Shown: positions 1 to 11,669 of the stretch, piece after piece
Layout of the letters: every line of letters begins with the position of its first letter
Numbering within the stretch: position 1 is the stretch's first letter
Assembly: GCF_001187505.1 (NCBI RefSeq)
Contig: NZ_CP012150.1
Location: forward strand, 1,922,001-1,986,000
Length of the DNA stretch: 64,000 nucleotides
DNA from: Mycolicibacterium goodii
GTDB lineage: Bacteria; Actinomycetota; Actinomycetes; Mycobacteriales; Mycobacteriaceae
Reading direction: 5' to 3'
Program-made: the position numbers and the translations under genes
The notes under the pieces: model-generated
Database searches by the model: none
What the model saw: the letters and a program-made list of their open reading frames with translations, nothing else
What the model was told of the DNA's origin: nothing

Positions 1-678
1 TGCGTTCGAGAACGTGATCATGGTGGCCGGGGTGAGCAGGACATTCGCACCGCCGGCCAACGCAAGGTCGCACTCGTTCAGGCGAAGCGCCTGACACGCC
101 TGGTGGATCGCCACCAGCGAGGAACTGCACGCGGTGTCGACCGCGACCGCGGGTCCCTGCAAGCCGAGGCGGAAACTGATCCGGCCTGCCGCCGCCGCGT
201 TCGACGTCCCGATCGCCAGGTAGGCCTCGATCTCGGGATATGTGAGCTCGTCGGAGGCCATGCCGAGGTAGTCGTGGGTGGCCAGGCCGACGAAGACGCC
301 GGTGTTGCTGTTGGCCAGCGACGTCGGCGCGATACCCGAATGTTCCACGGCGCGCCACGCGGTTTCCAGCAGGATCCGGTGCTGCGGATCCATCAGCCGC
401 ACCTCACGGGCCGACATGCCGAAGAACGGCGCGTCGAAACCGGCTACGTCATCGACGAACCCCGCGCGGCGCGTGACCACCTTCCCCGGCGTCGACGGAT
501 CGGGGTCGACGAACTCGTCGACGTCCCAGCGGTCGTCCGGAACATCTGATATCGCGTCGCGCCCCTCCTGGAGCAACTGCCAGTACTCCTCGGCGTTCGC
601 TGCGCCGGGGAACCGGGCGGCGTAACCGATGATGGCGAAGCTCGGGGTCGACCCGATCGGATGCTCGGCGGAAACCAT
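1..678 (-). CDS. pks: Type I polyketide synthase, N-terminal part (ketosynthase), TPP locus
   Basis: Only the first 226 codons lie in the window; the reading frame is open to base 1. Translation of the minus strand gives the start of a beta-ketoacyl synthase domain beginning almost at residue 12, with the active-site motif DTACSSS (Cys184) and MDPQHR near residue 96. The ATG at 678 has a good Shine-Dalgarno (GGGAGGA) 8 bases upstream. No ACP precedes the KS, so the substrate is probably loaded directly, as in mycobacterial lipid PKSs that work with a FadD fatty-acyl-AMP ligase. Position next to papA3-, mmpL10-, fadD23- and PE-like genes matches the trehalose polyphleate locus, in which the PKS makes the polyunsaturated phleic acyl chains. 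Divergent from papA across a 240-base intergenic region. Confidence 0.9.
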   Translation of the reverse strand, partial: MVSAEHPIGSTPSFAIIGYAARFPGAANAEEYWQLLQEGRDAISDVPDDRWDVDEFVDPDPSTPGKVVTRRAGFVDDVAGFDAPFFGMSAREVRLMDPQHRILLETAWRAVEHSGIAPTSLANSNTGVFVGLATHDYLGMASDELTYPEIEAYLAIGTSNAAAAGRISFRLGLQGPAVAVDTACSSSLVAIHQACQALRLNECDLALAGGANVLLTPATMITFSNA

Positions 679-918
679 GCCGTTGTCCTCCCTAGAATCG
701 GCGGCGACGATGTGACCTCGCGGGGACATGTCGCGCCGGAAGATCAACTTTCCCCCCGACGGACACTATGGCATGAGCGCCGGGCTCATGCGTGTCGCCG
801 TCCGCGGTTCAGACCCTAGGGGCAGCAACCGACAGCCGGTCGGGAGTATGTTGATCCGGCAACGGCTGCCGCCGCGCCAGGGGGGTCGGTTGAACGGGAA
901 TCATGGGAAGGACCACGT
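679..918. promoter_or_regulatory. Divergent pks/papA intergenic region
   Basis: This 240-base gap separates the oppositely oriented PKS and PapA genes and must carry both promoters and the PKS Shine-Dalgarno (686-692). I see no convincing palindromic operator and no gene. Short frames crossing it look like chance reading frames. Confidence 0.5.
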
Positions 919-2340
919 TTGCGAATCGGCAAAATTACGGTTGGCCCACTTGATGAATGGTCGCTGAAGCCGGGCGCGGTCACATCCTGGCAACCGACGG
1001 TCGCCGCGCGGCAAGTGGCACAAAAAGCGCCGGTCAGTCCGGTACCCGTCAGCTACATGCAACAGCAGCATCTGCGCAACTACTGCGAACGCACCGCCGC
1101 CGGGTTGTCATTCTCCAGACAGATCATCGCGAGCTGCGAAATACCCGGCCAATGCGACATCTCCGCGATGGACCACGCCGTGAACGCATACCTGCGCAGG
1201 CACGACACATTCCGCAGTTGGTTCGAGGACGCCGGCGACGGGAATTTCATCCGGCATTCCATCGAGAATGCGGACGACATCGAATTCGTTCCCGTCGAAC
1301 ACGGTGCGATGTCCATCGACGAGATCCACGCCCACGTGGTCGACATACCGAGTCCGCTGGAGTGGGCGTGCTTCACGTTCGGGGTCATCCAGAGCGAGGA
1401 CTACTTCACCTTCTTCGCGGCCATGGACCACGTGCACGGGGACGCGACCCTGATCGGCACCACAATGGTCGAAGCCAACGGGATGTATTCGGCATTGAGT
1501 GGCGGTGGTCAGGCGCTGGCTCTCCCCGAAGCGGGCAGCTTCGACGATTTCTGTATTCGGGAACGTGAACGCACCGCCGATCTGACCGTCGACTCACCCG
1601 AGGTGCGGGCATGGATCGACTTCGCCGAAAACAACAACGGCGGATTCCCCGAGTTCCCGCTTCCGCTGGGAAATCCGAAGAAATCGACCAGCAGCGACAT
1701 GACGTCGGAAATTCTGATGGACCCCGCGCAGACCGAACGCTTCGAATCGGCGTGCACCGCGGCCGGGGCGCGTTTTGTCGGCGGTCTTTTCGCCTGCCTG
1801 GCGCAGGTGGAACACGAGTTGACCGGTGCGCTCACCTATTACGGGCTCACTCCGCGGGATTCGAGAAATGCCACGGACAATTTCATGACCCAGGGCTGGT
1901 TCACGGGGTTGATCCCGATCACCGTCCCGATCGGTGCGGCGTCATTCGCCGAGGCCGCCGGATCCGCGCAGACCTCGTTCGACTCGAACCTGAACATGGC
2001 GAAAGTGCCGTATTACCGGGTGCTGGAATTGGCTCCGTCCCTGCGGTGGCCGCAACCGAACTTCCCGGTGTCGAATTTCTTCCACGGCGGCGCCGCGCCG
2101 CTCAACGCCGTGCTGGCCGCCGCGGACATGGGACTCGCGAACAATATCGGGATCTACCCGGACGGCCGCTACTCCTATCAGCTCACCATTTACATATTCC
2201 GATATGGCGAAGGCACCGCCATGGCAATCATGCATCCCGACAATTCAGTCGCCAGAAAGTCGGCCACCCGCTACATGGAGACCATGCGCTGCGTGGCGGT
2301 TCAGGTCGCCGACAGTGGCAACTGGGGGCGCGTCGCCTAG
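919..2340 (+). CDS. papA3: PapA3-like trehalose acyltransferase
   Basis: 473-residue polyketide-associated acyltransferase of the condensation-domain fold. The catalytic H-x3-D motif is H171-V-H-G-D175. The N-terminus MRIGKITVGPLDEW and stretches such as DSPEVRAWIDFAE and FPEFPLPLG resemble M. tuberculosis PapA3, which esterifies trehalose with fatty and polyketide acyl groups to make diacyltrehalose. The start is a TTG at 919; starting here preserves the conserved N-terminus. It lies 33 bases before mmpL10 in the same direction, so the two are probably cotranscribed. In the TPP pathway the product, a diacyltrehalose precursor, is handed to the MmpL exporter. The acyl specificity is inferred from context. 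Confidence 0.9.
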   Translation: MRIGKITVGPLDEWSLKPGAVTSWQPTVAARQVAQKAPVSPVPVSYMQQQHLRNYCERTAAGLSFSRQIIASCEIPGQCDISAMDHAVNAYLRRHDTFRSWFEDAGDGNFIRHSIENADDIEFVPVEHGAMSIDEIHAHVVDIPSPLEWACFTFGVIQSEDYFTFFAAMDHVHGDATLIGTTMVEANGMYSALSGGGQALALPEAGSFDDFCIRERERTADLTVDSPEVRAWIDFAENNNGGFPEFPLPLGNPKKSTSSDMTSEILMDPAQTERFESACTAAGARFVGGLFACLAQVEHELTGALTYYGLTPRDSRNATDNFMTQGWFTGLIPITVPIGAASFAEAAGSAQTSFDSNLNMAKVPYYRVLELAPSLRWPQPNFPVSNFFHGGAAPLNAVLAAADMGLANNIGIYPDGRYSYQLTIYIFRYGEGTAMAIMHPDNSVARKSATRYMETMRCVAVQVADSGNWGRVA

Positions 2341-2373
2341 CGTGCGACGGGACGAAGGCGACGGGCGGGCGAC

Positions 2374-5370
2374 ATGCGTAAGCTAGCCGATCTTGTGGTG
2401 CGGTGGCCCCTGGCGGTGATCGGGGTCTGGATCGCGATGGCCATCGCCCTGCCGCTTTCGTTCCCGTCACTCGGTGAGATGGCCGAGAAGCACCCGCTGC
2501 AGATCCTCCCCGCCGAGGCACCGTCGAGTGTCGCGGCGGCGAAAATGGCCGAGGCATTTCAGGAATCGGGCAACGACGACCTGATGCTGGTCGCGCTGAT
2601 CAACGAGAACGGACTGACACCCGACGACGAGGCCGTCTACCGCAAGATCGTCGACGCGCTGCGCGCCGATCTGATCAACGTGGTGTCGGTGCAGGATTTC
2701 ATCAGCACCCCGCAGCTGCGGCCGTTTCTGACCAGCCAGGACAAGACCACCTGGGTCCTGCCGGTCAGCCTCGAAGGTGAGCTCGGCACCCCGCGGGCCT
2801 TCGAATCCTTCAACCGGGTATCCGACATCGTCGAACACAACTCCCCGGACGGCCCACTGCAGGTGCACATCACCGGGCCCGCGGCCACCGTGGCCGACCT
2901 GACCGTCGCCGGACAGCAGGACCGGCTGCCCATCGAGATCGCGATCGCCGTGCTGGTGCTCGGGGTGCTGCTGCTGGTGTACCGCAGCGCGGTCACCATG
3001 CTGCTGCCGTTGGTGACCATCGGTTCGTCGCTGGTGATCGCGCAGGCCGTGGTGGCGGGCTATTCACAGCTCACCGGGTCCGGGGTGTCGAACCAGGCCA
3101 TCGTGTTCCTCAGCGCCATCATGGCGGGCGCCGGAACCGACTACGCGGTGTTCCTCATCAGCCGCTATCACGACTTCCTGCGCTCGGGTCAGGGCTTCGA
3201 CGAGGCGGTCCGGGCGGCGATGGTCTCGATCGGCAAGGTGGTCGCGGCGTCCGCCACCACCGTGGGGCTGACGTTCCTGCTGCTGAGCTTCGCGAAGATG
3301 GGCGTGTTCAGAACCGTCGGCGTTGCCGCGGCGATCGGCATCGGCGTCGCGTTCCTCGCCGGTGTGACACTGCTCCCGGCGATCCTGGTGGTGGCCGGAC
3401 CGCGCGGCTGGGTCAAGCCGCGACGGGAACTGACCGCCCGGTTCTGGCGGAAATCCGGTATCCGGATCGTGCGCCGCCCGGTCACCCATCTGGTGGGCAG
3501 CCTGCTGGTGCTCGCCCTGCTGGCGGGTTTCTCCCTCGTCGCGCACTACAACTACGACGACCGCAAGGTGGTCTCGCCGGAGGCGTCGAGCTCGCTCGGC
3601 TATGCCGCGGTCGAAAAGCACTTCCCCATCAGCCAGTCCATCCCCGAGTACATCCTCATCCAGTCGCCGCACGATCTGCGCAACCCGCGGGCACTGGCCG
3701 ACCTGGAACAGCTGGCCTCACGCGTCGCGCAACTGCCGGACGTCGGCCTGGTCAGCGGCATCACCCGCCCGCTGGGGGAGGTGCCGCCGGAATTCCGTGC
3801 CACCTTCCAGGCCGGCATCGTCGGCGACCGGCTGGCCGACGGTTCCACCCAGATCAACCAGCGCTCGTCGGACCTCAACCGGCTCGCCTCCGGCGCCAAG
3901 ACGCTGGCCGACAGCCTCGCCGACGTGCGGGCGCAGATCAACCAGATCGCCCCGAGCATCCAGAGCCTGGTCGAGACGTTCTCGTCGGTGCGCACCGAGT
4001 ACGGCGGCGACAAACTGGTCCGTGACGTCGACACCACCGCCAAGCTCGTCGCGAGCATCAACGCGCTCGGCAACGCCATGGGCATCAACCTCGCCGCGGT
4101 CAAGGACATGTTCGCCTGGATCGGTCCGGTCCTGACCGCACTGCAGGGCAACCCGGTGTGCGACGCCAACCCTTCGTGCGCGGCGACCCGTGCCCAGTTC
4201 GAGCGTGTCCTCGACTCCAGCAATGAAGGCAATCTCAACCAGATCAACCAGCTCGCCCAACAACTCCAGAGCGTCGAGGACCGCGAGTCCCTCAACACCG
4301 CGGTCAAGAAACTCAACGACGCCATGAAGAACGTCGCCAAGGCCGTCAGCGCCATGGGGCTGGACAAACCGGGCGGGCCGCAGAAGGGGATGACCGAGCT
4401 GCAACAGGGCGCCAACCGCCTGGCGGGCGGCAGCCGCGAGGTCGCCGGCGGCGTCGACGAACTCGTCAAGCAGGTCAAGGTGATCGCCGCCGGTCTCAAC
4501 GAGGCGTCGACGTTCCTGCTGACCATGCGCAACAACGCGGCCGACCCGTCGCAGGCGGGGTTCAACATCCCACCCGAGGTGTTCGGGCTTGAGGACTTCA
4601 AGAAGGCCTCGGCGGCCTACATCTCGCCCGACGGCCGCTCGGTGCGGTATCTGGTGCAGACCAAACTCAACCCGTTCAGCGCCGAGGCGATGGACCAGGT
4701 CAACCAGATCGGCGACATCGCGCGCGGCGCCCAACCGAACACCACCCTGGCCGACGCCGAGATCTCGATGGGCGGCTTCCCGGTGTCGTTGCGGGACACC
4801 CGGGACTACTACCAGCAGGACATCCGGTACATCATCATCGCGACGCTGATCGTGGTGTTGCTGACGCTGATGGTGCTGCTGCGCACGGTCATCGCGCCGC
4901 TGTACATGGTGGGTTCGGTGGTGGTCTCCTACTTCGCGGCGATGGGTCTCGGTGTCCTCGCGTTCCAGATCATCGGGGGCCAACAGTTGCACTGGAGTGT
5001 GCCGCCGTTGGCGTTCGTCGTGCTGGTGGCGGTCGGTGCGGACTACAACATGCTGTTCGTGTCGCGGCTGCGCGACGAGTCTCCGCACAGCGTGCGCTAC
5101 GGCGTCATCCGTACGCTCAGTTCGACCGGCGGTGTGATCACCGCGGCGGGACTGATCTTCGCGGCGTCGATGGCGGGGTTGCTGTTCTCCAGCATCGGCA
5201 TCGTGGTGCAGGGCGGTTTCGTGATCGGTGTGGGAATCCTGCTCGACACCTTCGTGGTTCGCACCATCACCGTCCCCGCGATCGCGGCTTTGGTGGGCCG
5301 GGCGAACTGGTGGCCGTCCAGGATCGGGACACCACCGTCGAAATCGCGGGCGCCCGCCGAGGTCGGCTAG
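2374..5370 (+). CDS. mmpL10: MmpL10-like RND lipid transporter
   Basis: 998-residue MmpL/RND membrane protein. It has an N-terminal membrane segment, a periplasmic porter domain (about 45-180), a block of membrane helices (about 185-345), a long second periplasmic domain (about 395-810) rich in heptad-like and Gln/Asn stretches, and a second helix block (about 820-975). The paired Asp-Tyr motifs expected for proton relay are visible in GTDYAVFLISR (near residue 260) and GADYNMLFVSR (near 890). Position between papA3 and fadD23 matches the TPP transporter MmpL10, which moves diacyltrehalose across the inner membrane. The C-terminus is short, without the extra cytoplasmic domain of MmpL3. Confidence 0.93.
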   Translation: MRKLADLVVRWPLAVIGVWIAMAIALPLSFPSLGEMAEKHPLQILPAEAPSSVAAAKMAEAFQESGNDDLMLVALINENGLTPDDEAVYRKIVDALRADLINVVSVQDFISTPQLRPFLTSQDKTTWVLPVSLEGELGTPRAFESFNRVSDIVEHNSPDGPLQVHITGPAATVADLTVAGQQDRLPIEIAIAVLVLGVLLLVYRSAVTMLLPLVTIGSSLVIAQAVVAGYSQLTGSGVSNQAIVFLSAIMAGAGTDYAVFLISRYHDFLRSGQGFDEAVRAAMVSIGKVVAASATTVGLTFLLLSFAKMGVFRTVGVAAAIGIGVAFLAGVTLLPAILVVAGPRGWVKPRRELTARFWRKSGIRIVRRPVTHLVGSLLVLALLAGFSLVAHYNYDDRKVVSPEASSSLGYAAVEKHFPISQSIPEYILIQSPHDLRNPRALADLEQLASRVAQLPDVGLVSGITRPLGEVPPEFRATFQAGIVGDRLADGSTQINQRSSDLNRLASGAKTLADSLADVRAQINQIAPSIQSLVETFSSVRTEYGGDKLVRDVDTTAKLVASINALGNAMGINLAAVKDMFAWIGPVLTALQGNPVCDANPSCAATRAQFERVLDSSNEGNLNQINQLAQQLQSVEDRESLNTAVKKLNDAMKNVAKAVSAMGLDKPGGPQKGMTELQQGANRLAGGSREVAGGVDELVKQVKVIAAGLNEASTFLLTMRNNAADPSQAGFNIPPEVFGLEDFKKASAAYISPDGRSVRYLVQTKLNPFSAEAMDQVNQIGDIARGAQPNTTLADAEISMGGFPVSLRDTRDYYQQDIRYIIIATLIVVLLTLMVLLRTVIAPLYMVGSVVVSYFAAMGLGVLAFQIIGGQQLHWSVPPLAFVVLVAVGADYNMLFVSRLRDESPHSVRYGVIRTLSSTGGVITAAGLIFAASMAGLLFSSIGIVVQGGFVIGVGILLDTFVVRTITVPAIAALVGRANWWPSRIGTPPSKSRAPAEVG

Positions 5371-5481
5371 CGCGTCGGGGCGGCGCCCCGAGCCCAGGTA
5401 TGTGAAACTACGAAGCACACGGGATCCCCGGAGGACACGCTGAATCAGCCCGCGTCTACGCCCCAGTCGTCAATACTGTCG

Positions 5482-7182
5482 ATGCTGCATGGCCGTGCCA
5501 GCCTGCGTCCTCATGACGTCGCGTTCACCTTCACCCATTACGACGACGATCCGTCCGGCGTCGCGGAGAGCCTGACCTGGTCCGCGTTGGCGCGCCGGAC
5601 GGTGAACGTGGCCGCCGAGATCCGCCGCCACGGCGCCGTCGGTGACCGGGCACTGATCCTGGCGCCGCAGAGTCTGGAGTACATCCTCGCGTTCCTCGGG
5701 TCGATGCAGGCCGGGCTCGTTGCGGTGCCGTTGCCGCTGCCGCACCGCGGTTCCGGACATGACCGGGTGAGCGCGGTCTTCGCCGACACCGAACCGACGG
5801 TGGTGCTGACGACGTCGACGGCGGTCAAGGATGTCGAGGAGTTCGTCGCATCGGCGGGTATGAATCCGACGATCATCGAGATCGATTCGCTGGCTTTGGA
5901 TTCCGACAGCGGAGCCGATCTGGCGCCTGCCGAGTTGCCCAGCGTCGCGTATCTGCAGTACAGCTCGGGGTCCACCCGGCAGCCGACCGGGGTCATGGTC
6001 TCGCACCGCAACCTCACCGCGAATTTCGATCAGCTGATGCGGAGCTTCTTCGCGGAGTTCCCGCTGCCGCAGGATGCGACGCTCGTATCGTGGCTGCCGT
6101 TCTACCACGACATGGGTCTGGTGCTGGGGGTCTGCGCGCCGATCCTGTGCGGCCGCCCCGCCCAACTCACCAGCCCGGTGGCCTTCCTGGAACGTCCGTC
6201 CCGGTGGGTGCGGGCGCTCGCCGAGAACCCGCACGCCTGGTCCTCGGCACCCAACTTCGCGTTCGACCTGGCGGCCCGCAAGACCAGCGACGAGGACCTT
6301 GCCGGTCTGGACCTCGGCGGGGTCGTCGGCATCATCAGCGGCGCCGAACGGGTGGAACCGGCCACGTTGCGCCGGTTCGTCGATCGCTTCGCGCACTTCA
6401 ACTTCGCCGATCACATGATGCGTCCCGCGTACGGCCTGGCCGAGGCGACGGTGTTCGTGGCCGCGAGCACGTGGGACGAGAACTCGCCGGCGGGATACTT
6501 CGACGCGGCCGAGTTGAGCGCGGGCCGGGTCGGTCCCAGCGCGCCGCGCAAGGGCACCGCACTGGTGAGATACCAGGTGCCGCAATCACCTTCGCTGCGC
6601 ATCGTCGACGGCGAGACCCGCCGCGAGATCCCGGCTGATGTGGTGGGCGAGATCTGGGTGCACGGCGACAACGTCGCCGAGGGCTACTGGGGCAAACCGT
6701 CGGACCAGAGCACGTTCGGCGCAACACTTCTCGACCCGTCGCCGGGCACCCCGGACGGGCCGTGGCTGCGCACCGGCGACCTCGGCTTCATCCACGCCGG
6801 CGGGTTGTACATCGTCGGACGTATCAAGGACGTCCTGATCATCCGGGGCCGCAACCACTATCCCGAGGACATCGAGGCCACGGTGCAGGCCATCACCCAC
6901 GGTCGGGTGGCGGCGATCTCGGTTCCGGTGAACAGCACCGAGGAATTGGTGACCGTCATCGAACTCAAGAAGCCGGCAGACCTCGACGCCGACGCCATCC
7001 GCCGGTTCGGCGAGGTCAAGAGCAACGTCACCGCCGCGGTGGCCAACGCGCACGGCCTGAGCGTCGCCGATCTCGTGCTGGTGCCGTCGGGGTCGCTGCC
7101 GACCACGACCAGCGGCAAGATCCGGCGCGCGGCCTGCGCCGAGCAGTATCGGCAGAAGCAGTTCGTCAGGTTGGACGGCTGA
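5482..7182 (+). CDS. fadD23: FadD23-like long-chain fatty-acyl-AMP ligase
   Basis: Adenylate-forming enzyme that activates a long fatty acid as acyl-AMP for transfer to the adjacent PKS. Visible motifs: nucleotide-binding [12 protein letters not shown] (near residue 155), [11 protein letters not shown] (near 315), LRTGDLGF (near 432), [18 protein letters not shown] (near 447) and a C-terminal SGKIRR with the catalytic Lys. The first ATG is at 5482, but a CTG at 5440, 5 bases after a GGAGG (5430-5434), is in frame and adds 14 residues whose tail (SILSML) aligns with the remembered N-terminus of M. tuberculosis FadD23 (SIPSML). The true start may therefore be 5440. Member of the TPP operon. Confidence 0.9.
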   Translation: MLHGRASLRPHDVAFTFTHYDDDPSGVAESLTWSALARRTVNVAAEIRRHGAVGDRALILAPQSLEYILAFLGSMQAGLVAVPLPLPHRGSGHDRVSAVFADTEPTVVLTTSTAVKDVEEFVASAGMNPTIIEIDSLALDSDSGADLAPAELPSVAYLQYSSGSTRQPTGVMVSHRNLTANFDQLMRSFFAEFPLPQDATLVSWLPFYHDMGLVLGVCAPILCGRPAQLTSPVAFLERPSRWVRALAENPHAWSSAPNFAFDLAARKTSDEDLAGLDLGGVVGIISGAERVEPATLRRFVDRFAHFNFADHMMRPAYGLAEATVFVAASTWDENSPAGYFDAAELSAGRVGPSAPRKGTALVRYQVPQSPSLRIVDGETRREIPADVVGEIWVHGDNVAEGYWGKPSDQSTFGATLLDPSPGTPDGPWLRTGDLGFIHAGGLYIVGRIKDVLIIRGRNHYPEDIEATVQAITHGRVAAISVPVNSTEELVTVIELKKPADLDADAIRRFGEVKSNVTAAVANAHGLSVADLVLVPSGSLPTTTSGKIRRAACAEQYRQKQFVRLDG

Positions 7183-7243
7183 GGTCCTCAGTGAGGCGGG
7201 GTATGGTTCGCAAGCAGTACAGCCGAGGGTGTGGGAGTGCGAT

Positions 7244-8386
7244 ATGAGACGACTACTCGCGGTCGGCACGGCGTTCTCCACGATCGGCACCGCAGGGTTT
7301 TTCGGGCTCGGTGTCGCGGCCGCCGATGACAACAAACCGGTCGACCCGGCACCCGGCGCCCATGCCGAGGCGCCGCCGATGGGCACGCCAGGACGCGGTT
7401 ACGCGCTCGGCGGTGCGCACGTGCTGGGCATCCCCTACGACGAATACATCATGCGAACCGGCGCGGAGTGGTTCCCCGGCCTCGACCGGCAGATCGTCGA
7501 CTACCCGGCCGGACAGGTCCAGGGTCACACCCTGGAGCGGCTGTTCCCCGGGATCGGGGCATTCGGGGACCGCATCATGCCCGGCCTCGGCCTCGACGGT
7601 CCCAGTTACGGCGAATCGATCGACGTCGGCGCGCCCAACCTGATCAACGCGATCCGCCAGGGCGGCCCGGGAACGGTGATCGGCCTGTCCGAGGGCGCCT
7701 CGGTGCTCGACGAGGTGCAGGCGCGGCTGGCCTACGACCCGGCCGCACCGCCGCCGGACCAGTTGAGCTTCGCGACGTACGGCAACCCGGTCGGCAAGCA
7801 TGCCTTCGGCGAGAGTTTCCTGACGCAGATGTTCCCGGTCGGCAGCGTCGTCCCGTCCCTCGACTACCGCATCCCGGCACCGGTGGAAAGCCAGTACGAC
7901 ACCTACCAGTTCGTCTCGGCGTACGACAGCATCGCGGACTGGCCGGATCGGCCGGACAACTGGATCTCGGTCGCCAACGCGATCGTGGGCCTGGCGACCG
8001 GGCACACCGCGGTCGCGTTCACCAACCCGAGCATGGTGCCGCCACAGAACATCCGGACCACCGTCAACTCGCGCGGCGCGAAGACGACGACGATCATGAT
8101 CCCCGAGGAGCACCTGCCGCTGGTGCTGCCGTTCAAGTACCTCGGTGTGGACAAGGACACGCTCAACAAGCTCGACGGGGTGCTCCAGCCGTACGTGGAC
8201 GCCGGCTACTCGCGCAACGACGATCCGCTGACCGCGCCCGTCACCGTCGACCCGGTCAACGGCTACGACCCGGCGGCCGTCACGGCACCGGCCACCCAGG
8301 CCGCCTTCGGCGGAGGCACCGACCCGGTGTCGCAGTTGCTCGCCGGGTTGCAGTATGTGCTGAACAATCAGCCGGCACGGCCCTGA
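7244..8386 (+). CDS. Secreted PE-PPE-domain acyltransferase/esterase of TPP synthesis
   Basis: 380 residues with a signal peptide ([11 protein letters not shown]..., cleavage around AAADD near residue 28) followed by a PE-PPE (PF08237-type) alpha/beta-hydrolase domain. The nucleophile motif GLSEG places Ser149 in the elbow; Asp and His partners are expected further on. I chose ATG 7244 because GGGAG lies 7 bases upstream; a GTG at 7229 would add five residues. The homologous PE-domain protein in the TPP locus acts outside the membrane, transferring polyunsaturated chains onto diacyltrehalose to complete TPP. It follows fadD23 by 61 bases and closes the plus-strand operon. The role is inferred from position and fold. 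Confidence 0.85.
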   Translation: MRRLLAVGTAFSTIGTAGFFGLGVAAADDNKPVDPAPGAHAEAPPMGTPGRGYALGGAHVLGIPYDEYIMRTGAEWFPGLDRQIVDYPAGQVQGHTLERLFPGIGAFGDRIMPGLGLDGPSYGESIDVGAPNLINAIRQGGPGTVIGLSEGASVLDEVQARLAYDPAAPPPDQLSFATYGNPVGKHAFGESFLTQMFPVGSVVPSLDYRIPAPVESQYDTYQFVSAYDSIADWPDRPDNWISVANAIVGLATGHTAVAFTNPSMVPPQNIRTTVNSRGAKTTTIMIPEEHLPLVLPFKYLGVDKDTLNKLDGVLQPYVDAGYSRNDDPLTAPVTVDPVNGYDPAAVTAPATQAAFGGGTDPVSQLLAGLQYVLNNQPARP

Positions 8387-8392
8387 GGTTCC

Positions 8393-9070
8393 CTACAGCG
8401 CGGCGCACCCCACGGCCAGCAGCATGCAGCCGACGACGGCCAGCAGCGCCGCGAAGCCGTGCCGCCCGCGCGCCTTGAGCCGGTCGTACACCGCGGCCAG
8501 CGTCGCGCGGGTGCGCTCCGGCGCCACCAGATAGCACAGCAGCGGGATCTCCACGAGCGCGAACGCCACCACGTTGAACAACATCAACGCGCCGAACTGG
8601 GTCGACGCGGCGGCACCGGATGCGACGATCAGCGCCAGCGCGGCCAGGTAGTCCACGGACGGCAACGCGATGCCCAGGCCCGCCACGCCCGCCGCCCACA
8701 GTGAGCTCCCGGTGAGGAGTTTGCGCGTGCGGTCGGCGACGGGACCGAGCATCCGGCTCACCCGTCCCGGTGGCGCCCCGTCGGGACGTCGGCCGCCCAG
8801 CAGGCCGGTGGCCACCAGGATGGCGTTGACCAGGATCACCACCCCCACCGCGATCTGCACCCTGGGCAGCGTGAAATGCGCCGAGCCGAGCGCGGGCCGC
8901 ATCACGAACAGCACGACCATGCCCACGGCGGTGCCCATCACGAAACCGCCCGCGAGAAAAGTGGACAGCTGCAGGGCCGGCTGAGGGCGGTTGATCATCA
9001 GCACCGTCATGCCGATCCGGAACGGCTCCAGACTGATCACGACGGCCATCAGCAGGAGCGGGATCCACAT
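8393..9070 (-). CDS. Gap/Sap-family membrane protein (glycolipid addressing)
   Basis: 225-residue protein with about six hydrophobic segments and a short loop around GRRPDGAPPGR. It belongs to the GPL/sulfolipid-addressing (Sap, SfLAP) family, small integral membrane proteins that sit beside mycobacterial glycolipid loci and assist export. The start MWIPLLLMAVV aligns with the remembered N-terminus of Sap (MWSTVL); an upstream ATG at 9106 would add 12 polar residues. It converges on the PE-PPE gene with only 6 bases between stops, and diverges from the 2OG oxygenase. Partnership with MmpL10 is inferred from proximity. Confidence 0.8.
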   Translation of the reverse strand: MWIPLLLMAVVISLEPFRIGMTVLMINRPQPALQLSTFLAGGFVMGTAVGMVVLFVMRPALGSAHFTLPRVQIAVGVVILVNAILVATGLLGGRRPDGAPPGRVSRMLGPVADRTRKLLTGSSLWAAGVAGLGIALPSVDYLAALALIVASGAAASTQFGALMLFNVVAFALVEIPLLCYLVAPERTRATLAAVYDRLKARGRHGFAALLAVVGCMLLAVGCAAL

Positions 9071-9155
9071 GGTGGGCGTCACGTTACCGCGCGGATTTGG
9101 GTTCATGGCGATCCGGACTCTGGATGTGGCGGACGGTCTGGCCGATGATGGCGGG

Positions 9156-10653
<1,498 letters not shown>

Positions 10654-10680
10654 GCGCCTGAGCCCGCGGGAGAGCTGCCG

Positions 10681-10842
10681 TCACGGCCGCGAGGCGAGTT
10701 CCTCGCGGTACTTGGCGATGCGCTGTTCGATCTCGGCCGCATCGGCCGAGCGGCCTTCCTTACGGGCGAGCGTCGCGCGCGCCGACAGTTCGCGGATGGC
10801 CGTGCGGATGTCGTTGATGCTGTGAACCTGACGGGTACTCAT
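10681..10842 (-). CDS. Small conserved helical protein at the end of the sdh1 operon
   Basis: 53-residue protein starting MSTRQVHSINDIRTAIREL, highly charged and predicted almost entirely helical with repeated Ala/Glu/Arg (SADAAEIEQRIAKYREELASRP). Start ATG 10842 follows AAAGGCAGCCT. It is the last minus-strand frame after sdhB (76-base gap). Similar small ORFs accompany the mycobacterial Sdh1 genes as I remember them, but I know of no assigned function. It could be an accessory or assembly factor, or a regulator. Confidence 0.65.
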   Translation of the reverse strand: MSTRQVHSINDIRTAIRELSARATLARKEGRSADAAEIEQRIAKYREELASRP

Positions 10843-10918
10843 AGGCTGCCTTTCGTCGTTGATTGGCCGCTTTCCATCGAGCGTACCCAGCGGATCCGGG
10901 TTGGACACCAGATCGGCG

Positions 10919-11668
10919 TCACCGCCGGAACAGCTTGTTGCCCAACCAGACAATCGGGTCGTACTTGCGGTCGGCGACCCGCTCCTTCATCGGGATCAAC
11001 GCATTGTCGGTGATCTTGATGTGTTCGGGGCAGACCTCGGTGCAGCACTTGGTGATGTTGCAGTAGCCCAGCCCGAACTCGTCCTGCGCCATGTCCTTGC
11101 GGTCGACGGTGTCGAGCGGATGCATGTCCAATTCGGCGATGCGCATGTGGAACCGAGGACCGGCGAAATTTTCCTTGTTCTCCTCGTGATCACGAATCAC
11201 ATGGCACACGTTCTGGCACAGGAAGCACTCGATGCACTTGCGGAACTCCTGGCTGCGGTTCACATCCTCCTGCTGCATGCGGTACTCGCCGGGCTGCAGG
11301 TCTTTCGGTGGCGTGAACGACGGGATCTGCCGCGCCTTCTCGTAGTTGAATGACACATCGGTCACCAGATCGCGCATCACCGGGAATGTGCGCAACGGCG
11401 TGACCGTGACGACCTCGTCCTCGCCGAACGTCGACATCCTGGTCATGCACATCAACCGCGGCCTGCCGTTGACCTCCGCCGAGCACGAACCGCACTTGCC
11501 CGCCTTGCAGTTCCACCGCACCGCGAGATCCGGTGTCTGGGTGGCCTGCAGGCGGTGGATGATGTCGAGAACCACCTCACCGTCGTTGACCTCGACGGTG
11601 TAGTCGTGCAGTTCGCCGCCGGTGTCGTCGCCACGCCACACCCGCAGATGCGCCTGATAAGTAGCCAT
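10919..11668 (-). CDS. sdhB: Succinate dehydrogenase 1 iron-sulfur subunit
   Basis: 249 residues. The N-terminal ferredoxin domain carries CKAGKCGSCSAEVNG for the [2Fe-2S] cluster (near residue 55-70). The C-terminal domain has CIECFLCQNVC (near 145-156) and CTEVCPEHI (near 210) for the [4Fe-4S] and [3Fe-4S] clusters. It relays electrons from the flavoprotein to quinone in the membrane subunit. Its ATG lies 1 base after the sdhA stop, so translation is coupled. The operon order hypothetical-C-A-B matches the Rv0250c-Rv0247c cluster of M. tuberculosis, annotated as fumarate reductase/succinate dehydrogenase 1. Confidence 0.94.
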   Translation of the reverse strand: MATYQAHLRVWRGDDTGGELHDYTVEVNDGEVVLDIIHRLQATQTPDLAVRWNCKAGKCGSCSAEVNGRPRLMCMTRMSTFGEDEVVTVTPLRTFPVMRDLVTDVSFNYEKARQIPSFTPPKDLQPGEYRMQQEDVNRSQEFRKCIECFLCQNVCHVIRDHEENKENFAGPRFHMRIAELDMHPLDTVDRKDMAQDEFGLGYCNITKCCTEVCPEHIKITDNALIPMKERVADRKYDPIVWLGNKLFRR

Positions 11669-11669
11669 A

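Noticed and set aside
3718..5418. 566-codon minus-strand frame opposite mmpL10
   Set aside because: Shadow of the high-GC MmpL gene: strongly Arg/His/Asp-rich, no family features, fully antisense to a clear coding sequence.
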